DNA from: Wenxinia marina DSM 24838
GTDB lineage: Bacteria > Pseudomonadota > Alphaproteobacteria > Rhodobacterales > Rhodobacteraceae
Length of the DNA stretch: 64,000 bases
Assembly: GCF_000379485.1 (NCBI RefSeq)
Contig: NZ_KB902284.1
Coordinates: forward strand, 1 to 64,000
Direction of reading: 5' to 3'
Each line of letters opens with the position of its first letter. The stretch's first letter is position 1. The notes beneath the pieces were generated by a model, which ran no database searches, was not told the origin of the DNA, and saw only the letters and a program-made list of their open reading frames with translations. The position numbers and the translations under genes are program-made. This document shows positions 1 through 8,978 of this stretch, in pieces.

Positions 1-112
1 CGAAGGAGCGAAGGACCTTGGGCTCGGTGGCCAGACGGGCCGGTCCGGTCTGCGGATGATGCACGTCGATCCACCGCTTCGAGACGTCGACGCCGATGCA
101 CTCTTCTGTCAT
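1..112 (-). CDS. IS110 family transposase (DEDD recombinase), N-terminal fragment
   Basis: The visible 37 codons begin MTEECIGVDVSKRWIDVH. This is the typical first beta strand of the RuvC-like DEDD domain of IS110/IS1111 recombinases, in which the Asp of GVDVSK is the first catalytic acidic residue. The ATG is preceded by an AGGAGA ribosome-binding site at about 7 bases. The gene runs off the left edge, so integrity of the rest, including the C-terminal serine domain, cannot be judged. The family excises and re-inserts a circular element without classical inverted repeats. Family assignment is confident; subgroup is not. Confidence 0.75.
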   Translation of the reverse strand, partial: MTEECIGVDVSKRWIDVHHPQTGPARLATEPKVLRSF

Positions 113-281
113 GATCTTCTCCTGTCCCTGTCGGTGCGGGGTCTGGTCACGCAGCCCCAAGCAACTGTTCAGGTTGACGATCCAAAGGCGGACGACTCCC
201 GCGCCGGCTCGCGGGCTCCAAGCCCTGGGACCTCACGGGATGCCGTCCGCCACCAGCACATTGACATGATTTCGTTAGACA
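113..281 (-). ncRNA. candidate IS110 bridge RNA region (structured non-coding element end)
   Basis: The stretch between the recombinase start and the inferred element edge has no credible ORF but clear secondary structure. An 8-bp stem pairs 187-194 with 244-251, and inside it 213-217 pairs with 221-225 around a 3-base loop. A G4/C4 hairpin lies closer to the recombinase. In the IS110 subgroup the bridge RNA that specifies target and donor is encoded in this 5' non-coding end. Position and foldability fit, but the RNA itself is inferred and its ends are unknown. Confidence 0.4.
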
Positions 282-341
282 GGGGCCTCGCGCGGACGTC
301 GCGCGACATCGGTCGAGGCCCCGGCTCAGGGCCGGGGCGGG
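282..341. repeat. REP-like palindromic repeat, half copy interrupted by the IS
   Basis: This sequence matches the central and right part of the complete palindrome at 442-519 (GGGGCCTC start, variable centre, then GAGGCCCCGGCTCAGGGCC). The left arm expected before 282 is missing and replaced by the IS110 end. The missing arm should lie beyond the other IS end, outside the window. Confidence 0.55.
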
Positions 342-441
342 CATCCTGTGGCGGCGGCGTCGCGCGTCTCGCACGCTGCCCGGGCCGCTGGCGCGACTGT
401 TCCGGGCGGGGGCTGCGCGAGAGCCTGATCGCTTGATGTCA

Positions 442-519
442 CCCGCCCCGGCCCTGAGCCGGGGCCTCTCGCAGATGAAGCGCGACACTGGTCGAGGCCC
501 CGGCTCAAGGCCGGGCGGG
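442..519. repeat. REP-like palindromic repeat, complete copy
   Basis: The arms are 442-467 and 495-519, near-perfect reverse complements of about 25 bases built on CCCGGCTC/GAGCCGGGG, with a roughly 27-base centre. It lies 26 bases past the stop of the MFS gene and could act as a transcript-end hairpin. The rest of 342-441 and 520-544 holds no recognisable gene. Confidence 0.6.
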
Positions 520-544
520 CGACGCCGGAGACGCCGCCCGCCTC

Positions 545-1786
545 TCACGCCGCCCGCTCCAGCTTCTCCACCTCCGCCTCCGCCGCCCGCGCATCCATCC
601 GCCGGAACCCCGGCACCAGGAATGGCACCATCGTCGCCGCGAAGTACGCCGCGCCCAGGGCCAGGAACGCCGCCGTCAGGCCCGCGCCCTGAACCAGCGC
701 ACCCGCCGCCAGGCCGCCCAGCGGCATCAGCGACCACGCGATCGCGGTGAAGAGAGAGCTGACCCGGCCGACCAGCCGCCGCGGCACCCTCTCGAAGATG
801 ATCGCGCTGACGATCGGATTGATGAAGCCCGCAGCGAAGCCCCCGATCGCGAGGCCGACGAACAGCGTCCAGATCGGCAGCGGCACGACGAATAGCGCGA
901 AGCGGGGCAGGCCGATCAGGAAGAAGCCGATGGCGTAGGTGCGCAGGCGCGGCACCCTCTCCGCCCAGCCGGCGGCGACCAGCGACCCGCACAGGGCGCC
1001 GACCCCGAAACAGACCTGCGACGCACCCAGGTAGGCCACGCCACCCGCGCCCTGCGCCCAGAGCGGCTGCAGCACGACGGCCATCCCCTGGTCGAGGAGG
1101 TTGGTCACCGCGACCATCATCGTGATCGCCAGCAACGTGCCGTCGGCGCGCAGGAACCGCCAGCCGCCGCGCAGCTGCGCGAGGTAGCCCTCGCCGCTGT
1201 CGTCCGGCTCGGGGCGGCCGAGACCGGGCAGGCCGACCGCGACGACGAGCGCCGCAAGGCCGACGAGCCCCGCGTTCACCGCCAAGGCGTTGGCCGGCCC
1301 GATCAAGGCGACGAGACCTGCGGCGAGGCCGGCGCCGACGAGGCCGGACAGGCGCTCGATCCCCGAGATCAAGCCCGTCACGCGGGTCAGCGGGACGTCC
1401 GCGGCCTCGGCGACGGAGGGCACCATCGCGTATTTCGCGGCATCCGCAGGCCCGCGGAGCGTTCCGACCAGCGCCATCAGCGGCACCAGCAGGAGCGGCG
1501 TCAGCACGCCGAGGCCGTAGAGCAGCGGCACGGCCGCGAGCGCGGCGACCGAGGCGAGGTCGGTCCAGACGGACACCCGCCGCGCGCTGAGACGGTCGAT
1601 CAGCGGCCCGCCCGCGGCCTTGGCGACCACGTAGGGCGCGATCTCGGCGAAGGCGACCACGCCGGCCCAGATCGGATCGCCGAGTTCCGTGAGCACCAGC
1701 CACGGCACGGCGATCATCGACAGCCGGGTGCCGAGGAGCGCGGTCCCCTGCGCGAGGAGGAGGGCGGACAGGGCAGGGCGTTTCAT
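545..1786 (-). CDS. MFS transporter (EntS/MFS_3-like exporter)
   Basis: A 413-aa integral membrane protein with about 12 predicted hydrophobic helices, beginning MKRPALSALLLAQGTALLGTRLSMIAVPWLVL, the usual first helix of the MFS_3 (EntS/MacB-like drug and siderophore exporter) family. A basic loop, DRLSARRVSVWTD, follows the second helix, as in motif A. Its ATG overlaps the stop of the upstream ArsR-like regulator gene (ATGA at 1783-1786), so the two are translationally coupled and the exporter is probably controlled by that regulator. The substrate is not deducible. The start at 1786 is chosen over longer readings, which merely run through the regulator gene. Confidence 0.85.
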   Translation of the reverse strand: MKRPALSALLLAQGTALLGTRLSMIAVPWLVLTELGDPIWAGVVAFAEIAPYVVAKAAGGPLIDRLSARRVSVWTDLASVAALAAVPLLYGLGVLTPLLLVPLMALVGTLRGPADAAKYAMVPSVAEAADVPLTRVTGLISGIERLSGLVGAGLAAGLVALIGPANALAVNAGLVGLAALVVAVGLPGLGRPEPDDSGEGYLAQLRGGWRFLRADGTLLAITMMVAVTNLLDQGMAVVLQPLWAQGAGGVAYLGASQVCFGVGALCGSLVAAGWAERVPRLRTYAIGFFLIGLPRFALFVVPLPIWTLFVGLAIGGFAAGFINPIVSAIIFERVPRRLVGRVSSLFTAIAWSLMPLGGLAAGALVQGAGLTAAFLALGAAYFAATMVPFLVPGFRRMDARAAEAEVEKLERAA

Positions 1787-2382
1787 TCCGTCTCTCCGAA
1801 GCCGGGATGCGGGAAGGCGTGGATCTGCACGCTGAAGCGGCGGCTCCCCTGGGGCGCGGGGCCGTCGAGCGGCGGGTTGGCCGCCTTCAGCGCGCGCAAC
1901 TCGTCCACCAGCCGCTCGGTCAGCGCCCGCGCCTCGTCGGCGGTCAGCCAGAAGGTCGCGTCGCTGGCGGTGCTCGCCCGGCGCCACTCGACCGGGAGCC
2001 CGGCATGGCGGGACTGCGCGGCGAGGATCAGGCGGACCTGCCCGCCGACGATGGCCGAGAGATAGGCGCCGATCGTCTCGGCCTCGGAGCTGCCGGCAGG
2101 GGCGTCGTCCTCGGTGTTGGTCGATTCGTGCGCCGCCCGCCACCAGCGGTCGCGCCCGGTGCCGAGGTCGGGCGCATCCTCGATGAAGCCGTGCTGGGCG
2201 AGCTGCCGCAGGTGGTACGAGGTGGCGCCGGAGGTGAGCCCCAGCCGCGTTGCCAGTCCGCTCGCCGTCTGCGGGCCTTCAAGCCGGAGGATCGCGAGCA
2301 TGCGGAGCCGGTCGGCATGGGTGAGGGCCTTCAGGGCCTCGGGGCCGGGGCGGATCTGCTTGATGGGGCGCGTGTCGGTCAT
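1783..2382 (-). CDS. ArsR-family winged-helix transcriptional regulator
   Basis: A 199-aa protein. Residues about 12-75 form an ArsR-type winged helix (PEALKALTHADRLRMLAIL, then TASGLATRLGLTSGATSYHLRQLAQHGFIED). The C-terminal half contains a helix rich in Glu/Arg and resembles the HTH_20 regulators that accompany MFS exporters. No ArsR metal-site Cys cluster is visible, so metal sensing is unlikely. It heads a two-gene operon with the exporter and probably represses it. The gap to the divergent rlmE is only 102 bases and must hold both promoters. Confidence 0.82.
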   Translation of the reverse strand: MTDTRPIKQIRPGPEALKALTHADRLRMLAILRLEGPQTASGLATRLGLTSGATSYHLRQLAQHGFIEDAPDLGTGRDRWWRAAHESTNTEDDAPAGSSEAETIGAYLSAIVGGQVRLILAAQSRHAGLPVEWRRASTASDATFWLTADEARALTERLVDELRALKAANPPLDGPAPQGSRRFSVQIHAFPHPGFGETE

Positions 2383-2484
2383 GCCCCCGATATAGACCGC
2401 AAAGAAATGTTTGCAAAGATTCGTTTGCGATTGAGCCGGACGCCGCCGCTGGACAAGCCGCGGCCGCTCGCCTAGCTGCGGCAC

Positions 2485-3228
2485 ATGGCGAAGGGTCCGA
2501 AAAAGAACACGTCCGGCCGCGGCCAGCGCGACCTGACGGTGCGGGTGAAGACGGCGAAGGGCCGCAAGCTCAGCTCGACCCTGTGGCTCGAGCGGCAGCT
2601 GAACGACCCCTATGTCCGCCGCGCCAAGGCCGACGGCTACCGCGGCCGCGCCGCCTACAAGATCCTCGAACTCGACGACCGCGCCCGCTTCCTCGTCCCC
2701 GGCGCCCGGGTCATCGACCTCGGCTGCGCGCCGGGCGGCTGGTGCCAGGTGGCCGTCGCGCGCACCAACGCGCTGGGAGAGAAGCCGGGCAAGAAGATCG
2801 GCCGCATCATCGGCGTCGACCTGCAGGAGATCGACCCGATCCCGGGGGCCGAGATCCACCAGCTCGACTTCCTGGCCGACGACGCGGACGAGAAGATCAA
2901 GGGCTGGCTGGGCGGGCAGGCGGACGTGGTGATGTCGGACATGGCCGCCTCGTCGTCGGGCCACAAGCAGACCGACCACATCCGCATCATCGCACTGTGC
3001 GAGGCCGCGGCCGAACTGGCCTTCGACGTGCTCGCGCCAGGCGGCACCTTCGTCGCCAAGGTCCTCGCGGGCGGGGCCGAGGGCGAGTTGCAGAAGCGCC
3101 TCAAGCAGGCCTTCACCAAGGTCGAGAACGTGAAGCCGCCGGCGAGCCGCGCGGATTCCTCCGAGAAATTCGTCCTCGCCACCGGCTTCCGCGGCCGGCC
3201 GGACGGGGAGGCGCCGGCCGGGGACTGA
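2485..3228 (+). CDS. rlmE: 23S rRNA (uridine-2'-O)-methyltransferase RlmE
   Basis: A 247-aa member of the FtsJ/RrmJ family that methylates the 2'-O of a uridine in the A-loop of 23S rRNA on assembled 50S subunits. The SAM-binding motif [11 protein letters not shown] is at about residues 76-86. The K-D-K-E catalytic set is visible as K59 (AAYK), D152 (VMSDMA), K192 (FVAKV) and E227 (SSEKF). A basic N-terminal extension of about 35 residues before the core is usual in alphaproteobacteria. It is divergent from the ArsR gene and followed after 35 bases by the GH3 gene, probably without functional connection. Confidence 0.93.
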   Translation: MAKGPKKNTSGRGQRDLTVRVKTAKGRKLSSTLWLERQLNDPYVRRAKADGYRGRAAYKILELDDRARFLVPGARVIDLGCAPGGWCQVAVARTNALGEKPGKKIGRIIGVDLQEIDPIPGAEIHQLDFLADDADEKIKGWLGGQADVVMSDMAASSSGHKQTDHIRIIALCEAAAELAFDVLAPGGTFVAKVLAGGAEGELQKRLKQAFTKVENVKPPASRADSSEKFVLATGFRGRPDGEAPAGD

Positions 3229-3263
3229 CCTCCCGCGCCGGCGGTCAGCAAAGGACCGACCAG

Positions 3264-5717
3264 ATGACCGACACCGATCTCGATTCCCTCCTCGACCGGA
3301 TGACGCTGGAGGAGCAGGTCTCTCTCCTGTCGGGCGAGGATATCTGGTCGCTCCCCGCGATCCCGCGGCTGAACATCGGCAAGCTGCGGGTCACCGACGG
3401 CCCGAACGGCGCCCGCGGCTCCGGCTCGCTCGTCGGCGGCGTGACGGCGGCGGCGTTTCCGGTCGGCATCGCCATCGGTGCGACATGGGACCCCGAGCTC
3501 GCCCGCGAAATCGGCGCGGCCATCGCCGAAGAGGTGAAGTCCAAGGGCGCCCACGTCTCGCTGGCCCCGACGGTGAACATCCACCGCAGCGTCACCAACG
3601 GCCGCAACTTCGAGTGCTATTCCGAAGACCCCGAACTCGCCGCGCAACTCACCGCCGGCTACGTCACCGGCCTGCAGTCGGGCGGCGTCGCCGCGACGGT
3701 CAAGCATTTCGCCGGCAACGAGAGCGAGATCGAGCGGACCACCATCAACTCCGAGATCCCCGAGCGGGCGCTGCGCGAGATCTACCTGCGCCCGTTCGAG
3801 GCGGCGGTGAAGGAGGCGGGGACCTGGGCCGTCATGTCCTCGTACAACAAGCTGAACGGCACCTACACGGCCGAGAATTACTGGCTGCTGACCGAGGTGC
3901 TGCGCGACGACTGGGGCTTCGACGGCGTGGTGATGTCCGACTGGTTCGGCTCGCGCACGACGGCGCCGACGGTGAATGCCGGCCTCGATCTGGAGATGCC
4001 GGGGCCGACCCGCGACCGCGGGCCGCAGCTCATCGCCGCCGTCGAGGCGGGCGAGGTGTCGCGCGAGACGATCCGCGAGCGGGCACGCAATATCCTGCGC
4101 CTGATGGCACGCACCGGCGCCCTGCACGACGACAGGCCCTTCGAGGAGCGGGCGAACGACCGCCCCGATGACCGCGCGCTGATCCGCCGCGCCGGGGCGG
4201 AGGGGACCGTCCTGCTGAAGAACGAGGGCGTCCTGCCGCTGGCGGAGGCGCCCGGAACGGTCGCCGTCATCGGACCCAACGCCAAGGTGGCGCAGATCAT
4301 GGGCGGCGGGTCGGCCCAGCTGAACCCGCACTACCGCGTCTCGCCGTGGGACGGGCTCGTCGAGCGGCTCGGAGCGGACGTGCTGACCTACGCCAAGGGC
4401 TGCGACAACCACCGGTGGGAGCCGCTGATCGAGGGCGGCCTGACCATCGACTACTTCGATTCGACCGACTGGACCGGCCCCGCCGTCCATTCCGAAACTA
4501 TGGAGCAGTCCGTCGCCTTCCTCGCCCCGCCCTACGGCGGCGGCAAGGTCGATCCCCGCGCCTTCACCGCGCGCGTCACCGGCAGCTTCACCGCCGAGGC
4601 GGACGGCCCGCACCGCTTCGGCCTCCACGCCGCCGGCTACGGCCGGCTCTACGTTGACGGCGCGCTCGTCGTCGATGCCGAGGAGGGGGCCTGGGCGAAG
4701 GGCCGGACCTTCTTCGAGGAGGGCAACGACGAGGTGACGGGGACGGTCGACCTGGCCGCCGGACAGACGGTGCAGGTCACGGTCGAGGTGCGGCCGAAGA
4801 CGCCCGACAATCTCGATGTGACCGCCTTCCGCTTCGGCGTGTCCCGCCCCCTCGGCGACGCCGACATCGCCGAGGCGGTGCGGATTGCGGGCGAAGCGGA
4901 GACGGCAATCCTCTTCGTCGGCCGCTCGGGCGAGTGGGACACCGAAGGCTCCGACCTCGACGGGATCGAGCTGCCGGGCCGGCAGGCCGAGCTGGTCGAG
5001 GCGGTGCTCGCCGCCAATCCGAACGCGGTGATCGTCCTGCAGACCGGCGGCCCGGTCGAGATGCCCTGGATCGGCCGAGCCAGGGCGGTGCTGCAGGCCT
5101 GGTATCCGGGGCAGGAGGCGGGCAACGCCATCGTCGACGTGCTGTTCGGCGACGCCGAGCCGGGCGGCCGGCTGCCGCAGACCTTTCCCGTGCGCGTGCA
5201 GGACAACCCGACATGGAGCCAGGATCCCGAGGTCTATCCCGGCCTCGACGGGAAGGTCCGCTACGAGGAGGGCGTCTTCATCGGCCAGCGGCACTACGAC
5301 CGCCACGGGATCACGCCGCTGTTCCCGTTCGGGCATGGCCTGTCCTACACCTCGTTCGCCCTGTCGGACCTGTCGGCCGAGGCGAGCGACGAGGGCAGCG
5401 CGACGGCGCGGCTCACGGTGACCAACACCGGCGACCGGGCCGGCTCGACCGTGGTGCAGCTCTACGTCGGCGATCCCGACGCCTCGGTGCCGCGCCCGGT
5501 GCGCGAGCTGAAGGGATTCGCCAAGGTGCGCCTCGACGCGGGCGCATCGGCCGCGGTCGAGATCGCCCTGCCGCCCCGCGCCTTCGCCTTCTACGACGTG
5601 ACGACGGGCGCATGGATGGTGGAGGAGGGGCGGTTCACCCTCGAGGCCGGGCTCTCCGCCACGGATCTGCCGCTCAGGACCGAGCTGGAGCTGGGCGGGC
5701 GGACCCTGCCGCGCTGA
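3264..5717 (+). CDS. glycoside hydrolase family 3 beta-glucosidase-like enzyme with PA14 insert
   Basis: An 817-aa enzyme with the domain order of fungal/bacterial BglB-type GH3 proteins: a TIM-barrel domain from residue 1 (RMTLEEQVSLLSGEDIW), an alpha/beta sandwich domain, a PA14 domain inserted at about 395-540 (FTAEADGPHRFGLHAAGYGRLYVDG), and a C-terminal fibronectin-III-like domain at about 700-800. The nucleophile is D226 in VVMSDWFGS, and the KHFAGNESE substrate-binding motif is present. There is no signal peptide, so it is probably cytoplasmic and acts on imported beta-glucosides or aryl-glucosides. It lies convergent to the catabolic locus that follows, so a shared substrate is possible but unproven. 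Confidence 0.9.
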   Translation: MTDTDLDSLLDRMTLEEQVSLLSGEDIWSLPAIPRLNIGKLRVTDGPNGARGSGSLVGGVTAAAFPVGIAIGATWDPELAREIGAAIAEEVKSKGAHVSLAPTVNIHRSVTNGRNFECYSEDPELAAQLTAGYVTGLQSGGVAATVKHFAGNESEIERTTINSEIPERALREIYLRPFEAAVKEAGTWAVMSSYNKLNGTYTAENYWLLTEVLRDDWGFDGVVMSDWFGSRTTAPTVNAGLDLEMPGPTRDRGPQLIAAVEAGEVSRETIRERARNILRLMARTGALHDDRPFEERANDRPDDRALIRRAGAEGTVLLKNEGVLPLAEAPGTVAVIGPNAKVAQIMGGGSAQLNPHYRVSPWDGLVERLGADVLTYAKGCDNHRWEPLIEGGLTIDYFDSTDWTGPAVHSETMEQSVAFLAPPYGGGKVDPRAFTARVTGSFTAEADGPHRFGLHAAGYGRLYVDGALVVDAEEGAWAKGRTFFEEGNDEVTGTVDLAAGQTVQVTVEVRPKTPDNLDVTAFRFGVSRPLGDADIAEAVRIAGEAETAILFVGRSGEWDTEGSDLDGIELPGRQAELVEAVLAANPNAVIVLQTGGPVEMPWIGRARAVLQAWYPGQEAGNAIVDVLFGDAEPGGRLPQTFPVRVQDNPTWSQDPEVYPGLDGKVRYEEGVFIGQRHYDRHGITPLFPFGHGLSYTSFALSDLSAEASDEGSATARLTVTNTGDRAGSTVVQLYVGDPDASVPRPVRELKGFAKVRLDAGASAAVEIALPPRAFAFYDVTTGAWMVEEGRFTLEAGLSATDLPLRTELELGGRTLPR

Positions 5718-5721
5718 CGCC

Positions 5722-6630
5722 TCAGCGGTGCCGGTGGCCCCACGGTCGGGCCCCGGCGGCCGCGGCGCCGATCAGCCCGCCCGCGAGGATGAGGCCGGCG
5801 CCGGCGACGAAGGTCGGCCCGGGCCGCTCGGCGAAGACGAGCCAGCCGGCGAGCGTCGCGAACAGGATCGAGACGTGGGAGACCGGCGACAGGACCGACG
5901 CCCGCGCCGCCCGGTAGGCGCGCAGGAAGCAGAGCTGGGCCCCTTGCGCGAAGGCTCCGATGACGAGGATCGTCAGCCACTCCGCCCCGGTCGGCGGGGT
6001 CCAGACGACGGCCGCCGGGATCGCGGTGATGCCGCACAGCCCGACGGTGTAGAACAGCATCATCACCATCGTGCTCTCGCCGCGGAGCGCCCGGGTCTGC
6101 ACCGCCGCCATCGCGCCGAAGCCAACCCCGGCGAGGGCGACCAGCACGCCGGCCACCGGGATCGGCCCGAACGCCCCCTGTCCCGGCGCCACGATCACAA
6201 CGACCCCCGCCAGCGTCACCGCGAGGCCGCCCCATTGCGACCGCGCTACCCGCTCGCGCAGCAGGAGGACGGCGAGGCCCATCGTCACCAGCGGGCGGGT
6301 GAAGCCGACGGCGTTGACGACGGCCAGCGGCAGCATCGTGAGCGCGGTGAAGGTCAGCGTCAGCGCCGCGGCGTTGCAGGCGACACGGCCGGCATTGCGC
6401 CAGGGGTCGCCCATGCGCCGCAGCTCGTCCCGGTGGCCCCAGACGAGGGGCGCGATCAGGATGAGGCCCACCGCGGCGCGCAGGAAGACGAGCTGGAAGG
6501 CCGGGATCTCGGTGCCCGTCGCCTTGACGAGGACGTTCACCACGGTGACCAGCGTCATGTCGGTCAGCAGCCAGGCGATGCCGACGGCAGGGGCGTCGTC
6601 GGCCTCCGCGCTGACCGCTGCCGGCCTCAC
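5722..6630 (-). CDS. EamA/DMT family transporter
   Basis: A 302-aa membrane protein with ten hydrophobic segments in two EamA repeats, ending in a short basic tail. The start is taken as GTG at 6630, which overlaps the stop of the upstream PIG-L gene (GTGA at 6627-6630); an internal ATG about 25 codons later would cut into the first helix. Family members export or exchange amino acids, nucleosides and similar metabolites. As the last gene of the ROK-PIG-L arm it may export a product or by-product of the pathway. Specificity cannot be read from sequence. Confidence 0.83.
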   Translation of the reverse strand: MRPAAVSAEADDAPAVGIAWLLTDMTLVTVVNVLVKATGTEIPAFQLVFLRAAVGLILIAPLVWGHRDELRRMGDPWRNAGRVACNAAALTLTFTALTMLPLAVVNAVGFTRPLVTMGLAVLLLRERVARSQWGGLAVTLAGVVVIVAPGQGAFGPIPVAGVLVALAGVGFGAMAAVQTRALRGESTMVMMLFYTVGLCGITAIPAAVVWTPPTGAEWLTILVIGAFAQGAQLCFLRAYRAARASVLSPVSHVSILFATLAGWLVFAERPGPTFVAGAGLILAGGLIGAAAAGARPWGHRHR

Positions 6631-8978
6631 GCCTCGGGCGCGACGAGGTTCGCCAACAGGCGGAACGCGCCCGGCACCATCCGGTCGAGCTGGTGGTGCA
6701 GGTTCAGCGCGACGTGGCTGTGCCGCCCGCGGCCGAACCTGCCGGTGACGAGTGCGCCCTTGAGTGGCCCCTCGCCGGCGTCGGACATCGAGAGGAGCGG
6801 GACGTAAGGCTCGTCCCAGTCGGAGGCGAAGTAGAGGCCGCGCTCCTTGTCCCAGCCCTCCCAGTCGGCGGGGCCGATCCGGTTCGGGGCGTTCAGGACG
6901 GGGTGGTCCGGTTCCAGCAGGGTCACCGCCGCGTTTTCGTCCGTCACGCGCCAGCGGAGCGACGGCGTGCCGATGGTCAGCGGCGCGGGCGGGACGGTCT
7001 GCGGATCCCAGCCCTGGTCGGGCCGCTGGTACAGCGTCACCAGCGTGCCGCCGTTCCGGACGAACTCGTGGATCCTGCCGATCGCGCTGCGCACGTCCGG
7101 CCGGCTCGCCAGCGCGACCACGCCGACCACGATGGCGGTAAAGCCGGACAGGTCTGTGTCGGGCGCGAGCCCGTCGATGTCGGTGACGTCGAGGCCCATC
7201 CGGCGCATCCACAGGTCCGTCCGGTCGCTGCCGCCGCCGATCCAGCCGATCCGGGCGCCCTCGGGCAGCGCGAGGTCGAGGTGCAGGACGCGGATCGCCG
7301 CCTCCTCGCGGCTGCGAATCGCGCCGGTATGGGAGTGGACGGTGACGGTCTCGCGGGTGGCGGGGCGGCCGTCGAGGGTGGGCACGATGCGGGTCAGGCC
7401 CGGCTCGGCCCCCACCGGGGGCGTTATCACCGCGCGGCCGTCCGCATCCTCCATCGACCAGCCGAAGGGGAGGTCGGCGCCGAGGGGGGCGGCGCCGTCG
7501 TGGGTGAAGACGAGGGGCGCGGACGGCCCGCCGATCCCGCGCACGAAGGCGTCGGGCGAGGGGGCGAGGAGGGCGGCCGGGCCGACGACGAAGGGCCTTT
7601 CAGGGTTCACGTCGGCGCGGGTGGCGCGGCCGTGCAGAGTCGCCGTGAGGACGGCGCCGACGGGGCTGTTTCCGCCGAGGGGCGACCAGCCGTCGGTGAA
7701 GGCAGGGCTCGGCTCGGCCGACTCTGCGGCCGACAGCCGGATCGACTCGCCGCCGGTCGCGGTCACGCCCTCGGGCAGGCGGAGGTCGATGTGCACGTCC
7801 GACACCTCCGAGGCGAGCGGCTCGGCCACGTGCGCTTGCACTTCGGCCGTGCCTCCCGCCCGCAGATCGTCGCCGGGGACCAACAGGCGCGGCGACAGGC
7901 CGGCGGCCTCCATTGCCGCCACGGCGACCTGCCGGCGCTTCAGCGCGACGCGGTGGCGGTTGGTTTCGCCCGTCGCCGGTTCCGCCCGCTCCAGCGCGGC
8001 TGCCGCGGTGGCGAGGGCGGCGAGGATGGCGTCGCGGTCGGGGAAGGCGGCGCGCGCGGCGCTGCAGGCCGCCTCCGCCTCGGCCAGCGCGCCGGCCGCC
8101 TCGGGCTCCAGAGCCGCGAGATCGCCGAGGGTCTGCGGTAGGTCGTCCGCCACCCGCGCCTCTGCGACGCCGCCGACGCGGTGCAGCGGCCATTCCGTCG
8201 CGGGCGTGTCGTGCCAGCGGCCCATGCCCTGGCTGGCGTGGCGCCGGCGGGACCATTCGCCGATCCGCGCCCAGTCGGCGCCGGTGGCCGGATCGCGGCC
8301 GGCGGCCCTCTCGGTCACGGTCGCGTCGGGCGGCGGCACCTCGTCGTCGTAGGTGCCGCCGCCGCCGCTCCAGGCCGGCAGGTAGTGCCGCGCCACCGTC
8401 CACGGCGCGAGGCCGTCGTCGTGCGCCGGGTCGGCGGCCAGGCGGATCGCCGTCTCCGCCGCCCGCGTCATCGCGCGGTGGTGGCCATGCTGGCCGGGCA
8501 CGTCGAGGAAGGTCGGCAGGACGATATCGGGCCGATACTGCCGGATCGCCCGCACCAGCCGTGCCACGACCAGATCCTCGCCCCAGCGGGCGAACGTGTC
8601 GTCGCCGTCCTTGGAGAAGCCGAAATCGTGCACCGGATCGTCCGGGCCGAAGCCCAGCCACGCCACGTCGCAGTCGAGGACGCGCGCCGCCTCCTCCATC
8701 TCGCGGGTGCGCAGCAGGCCGAGGGCGGCGCCCCGCTCCGCCCCGATCACGTTCTGCCCGCCCTCGCCGCGGGTGGAGCAGGCGACGACCGTCCGCATCC
8801 CCCGCCCGAAGCGCAGCCAGGCCAGCAGGCCGCTATGCTCGTCGTCGGGATGGGCGCCGGTGTTCATCATCGTCAGGACCGAGCCGAGACGGGACAGCGC
8901 GCGGTGCAGGCGGACCAGCGCGGGATCGCCCTCGTCGCGGGCCAGCCGCTCCTGCGGGGTGGGGGAGGTGTCGGTCAT
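6627..8978 (-). CDS. large PIG-L/LmbE family N-deacetylase
   Basis: A 783-aa protein. The N-terminal third is a PIG-L metal-dependent deacetylase: the zinc motif AHPDDE is at residues 42-47, and a second metal/catalytic segment HGHHRAM follows. The remaining about 500 residues include a beta-rich middle and a C-terminal segment (RIGWIGGGSDRTDLWMRRMG to HQLDRMVPGAFRLL) resembling the class-I glutamine-amidotransferase-like fold seen in long PIG-L proteins. PIG-L enzymes remove N-acetyl from GlcNAc-type sugars and conjugates. There is no signal peptide, so it should act on an imported substrate. Its ATG overlaps the ROK repressor stop (ATGA at 8975-8978). The function of the long C-terminal part is unknown. 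Confidence 0.85.
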   Translation of the reverse strand: MTDTSPTPQERLARDEGDPALVRLHRALSRLGSVLTMMNTGAHPDDEHSGLLAWLRFGRGMRTVVACSTRGEGGQNVIGAERGAALGLLRTREMEEAARVLDCDVAWLGFGPDDPVHDFGFSKDGDDTFARWGEDLVVARLVRAIRQYRPDIVLPTFLDVPGQHGHHRAMTRAAETAIRLAADPAHDDGLAPWTVARHYLPAWSGGGGTYDDEVPPPDATVTERAAGRDPATGADWARIGEWSRRRHASQGMGRWHDTPATEWPLHRVGGVAEARVADDLPQTLGDLAALEPEAAGALAEAEAACSAARAAFPDRDAILAALATAAAALERAEPATGETNRHRVALKRRQVAVAAMEAAGLSPRLLVPGDDLRAGGTAEVQAHVAEPLASEVSDVHIDLRLPEGVTATGGESIRLSAAESAEPSPAFTDGWSPLGGNSPVGAVLTATLHGRATRADVNPERPFVVGPAALLAPSPDAFVRGIGGPSAPLVFTHDGAAPLGADLPFGWSMEDADGRAVITPPVGAEPGLTRIVPTLDGRPATRETVTVHSHTGAIRSREEAAIRVLHLDLALPEGARIGWIGGGSDRTDLWMRRMGLDVTDIDGLAPDTDLSGFTAIVVGVVALASRPDVRSAIGRIHEFVRNGGTLVTLYQRPDQGWDPQTVPPAPLTIGTPSLRWRVTDENAAVTLLEPDHPVLNAPNRIGPADWEGWDKERGLYFASDWDEPYVPLLSMSDAGEGPLKGALVTGRFGRGRHSHVALNLHHQLDRMVPGAFRLLANLVAPEA

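Larger units (their letters stand above)
1..281 (-). mobile_element. IS110-family insertion sequence, 5' end only
   Basis: The start of an IS110-type recombinase reads leftward out of the window, preceded by about 170 bases of non-coding element end. The right boundary is placed near 281/282, because from 282 on the sequence matches the inner half of a palindromic repeat seen intact at 442-519. No terminal inverted repeats or target duplication are visible, which is normal for IS110 elements. The exact edge is inferred and could be off by a few bases. Confidence 0.65.

Noticed and set aside
147-1703. Long open frame on the - strand spanning the IS flank and the MFS gene (518 codons)
   Set aside because: Arg/Pro/Gly-rich shadow of the real MFS frame, as expected at about 70 percent GC.
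2655-5336. 893-codon open frame antisense to the GH3 gene
   Set aside because: The translation is low-complexity and the opposite strand encodes an unmistakable GH3 enzyme.
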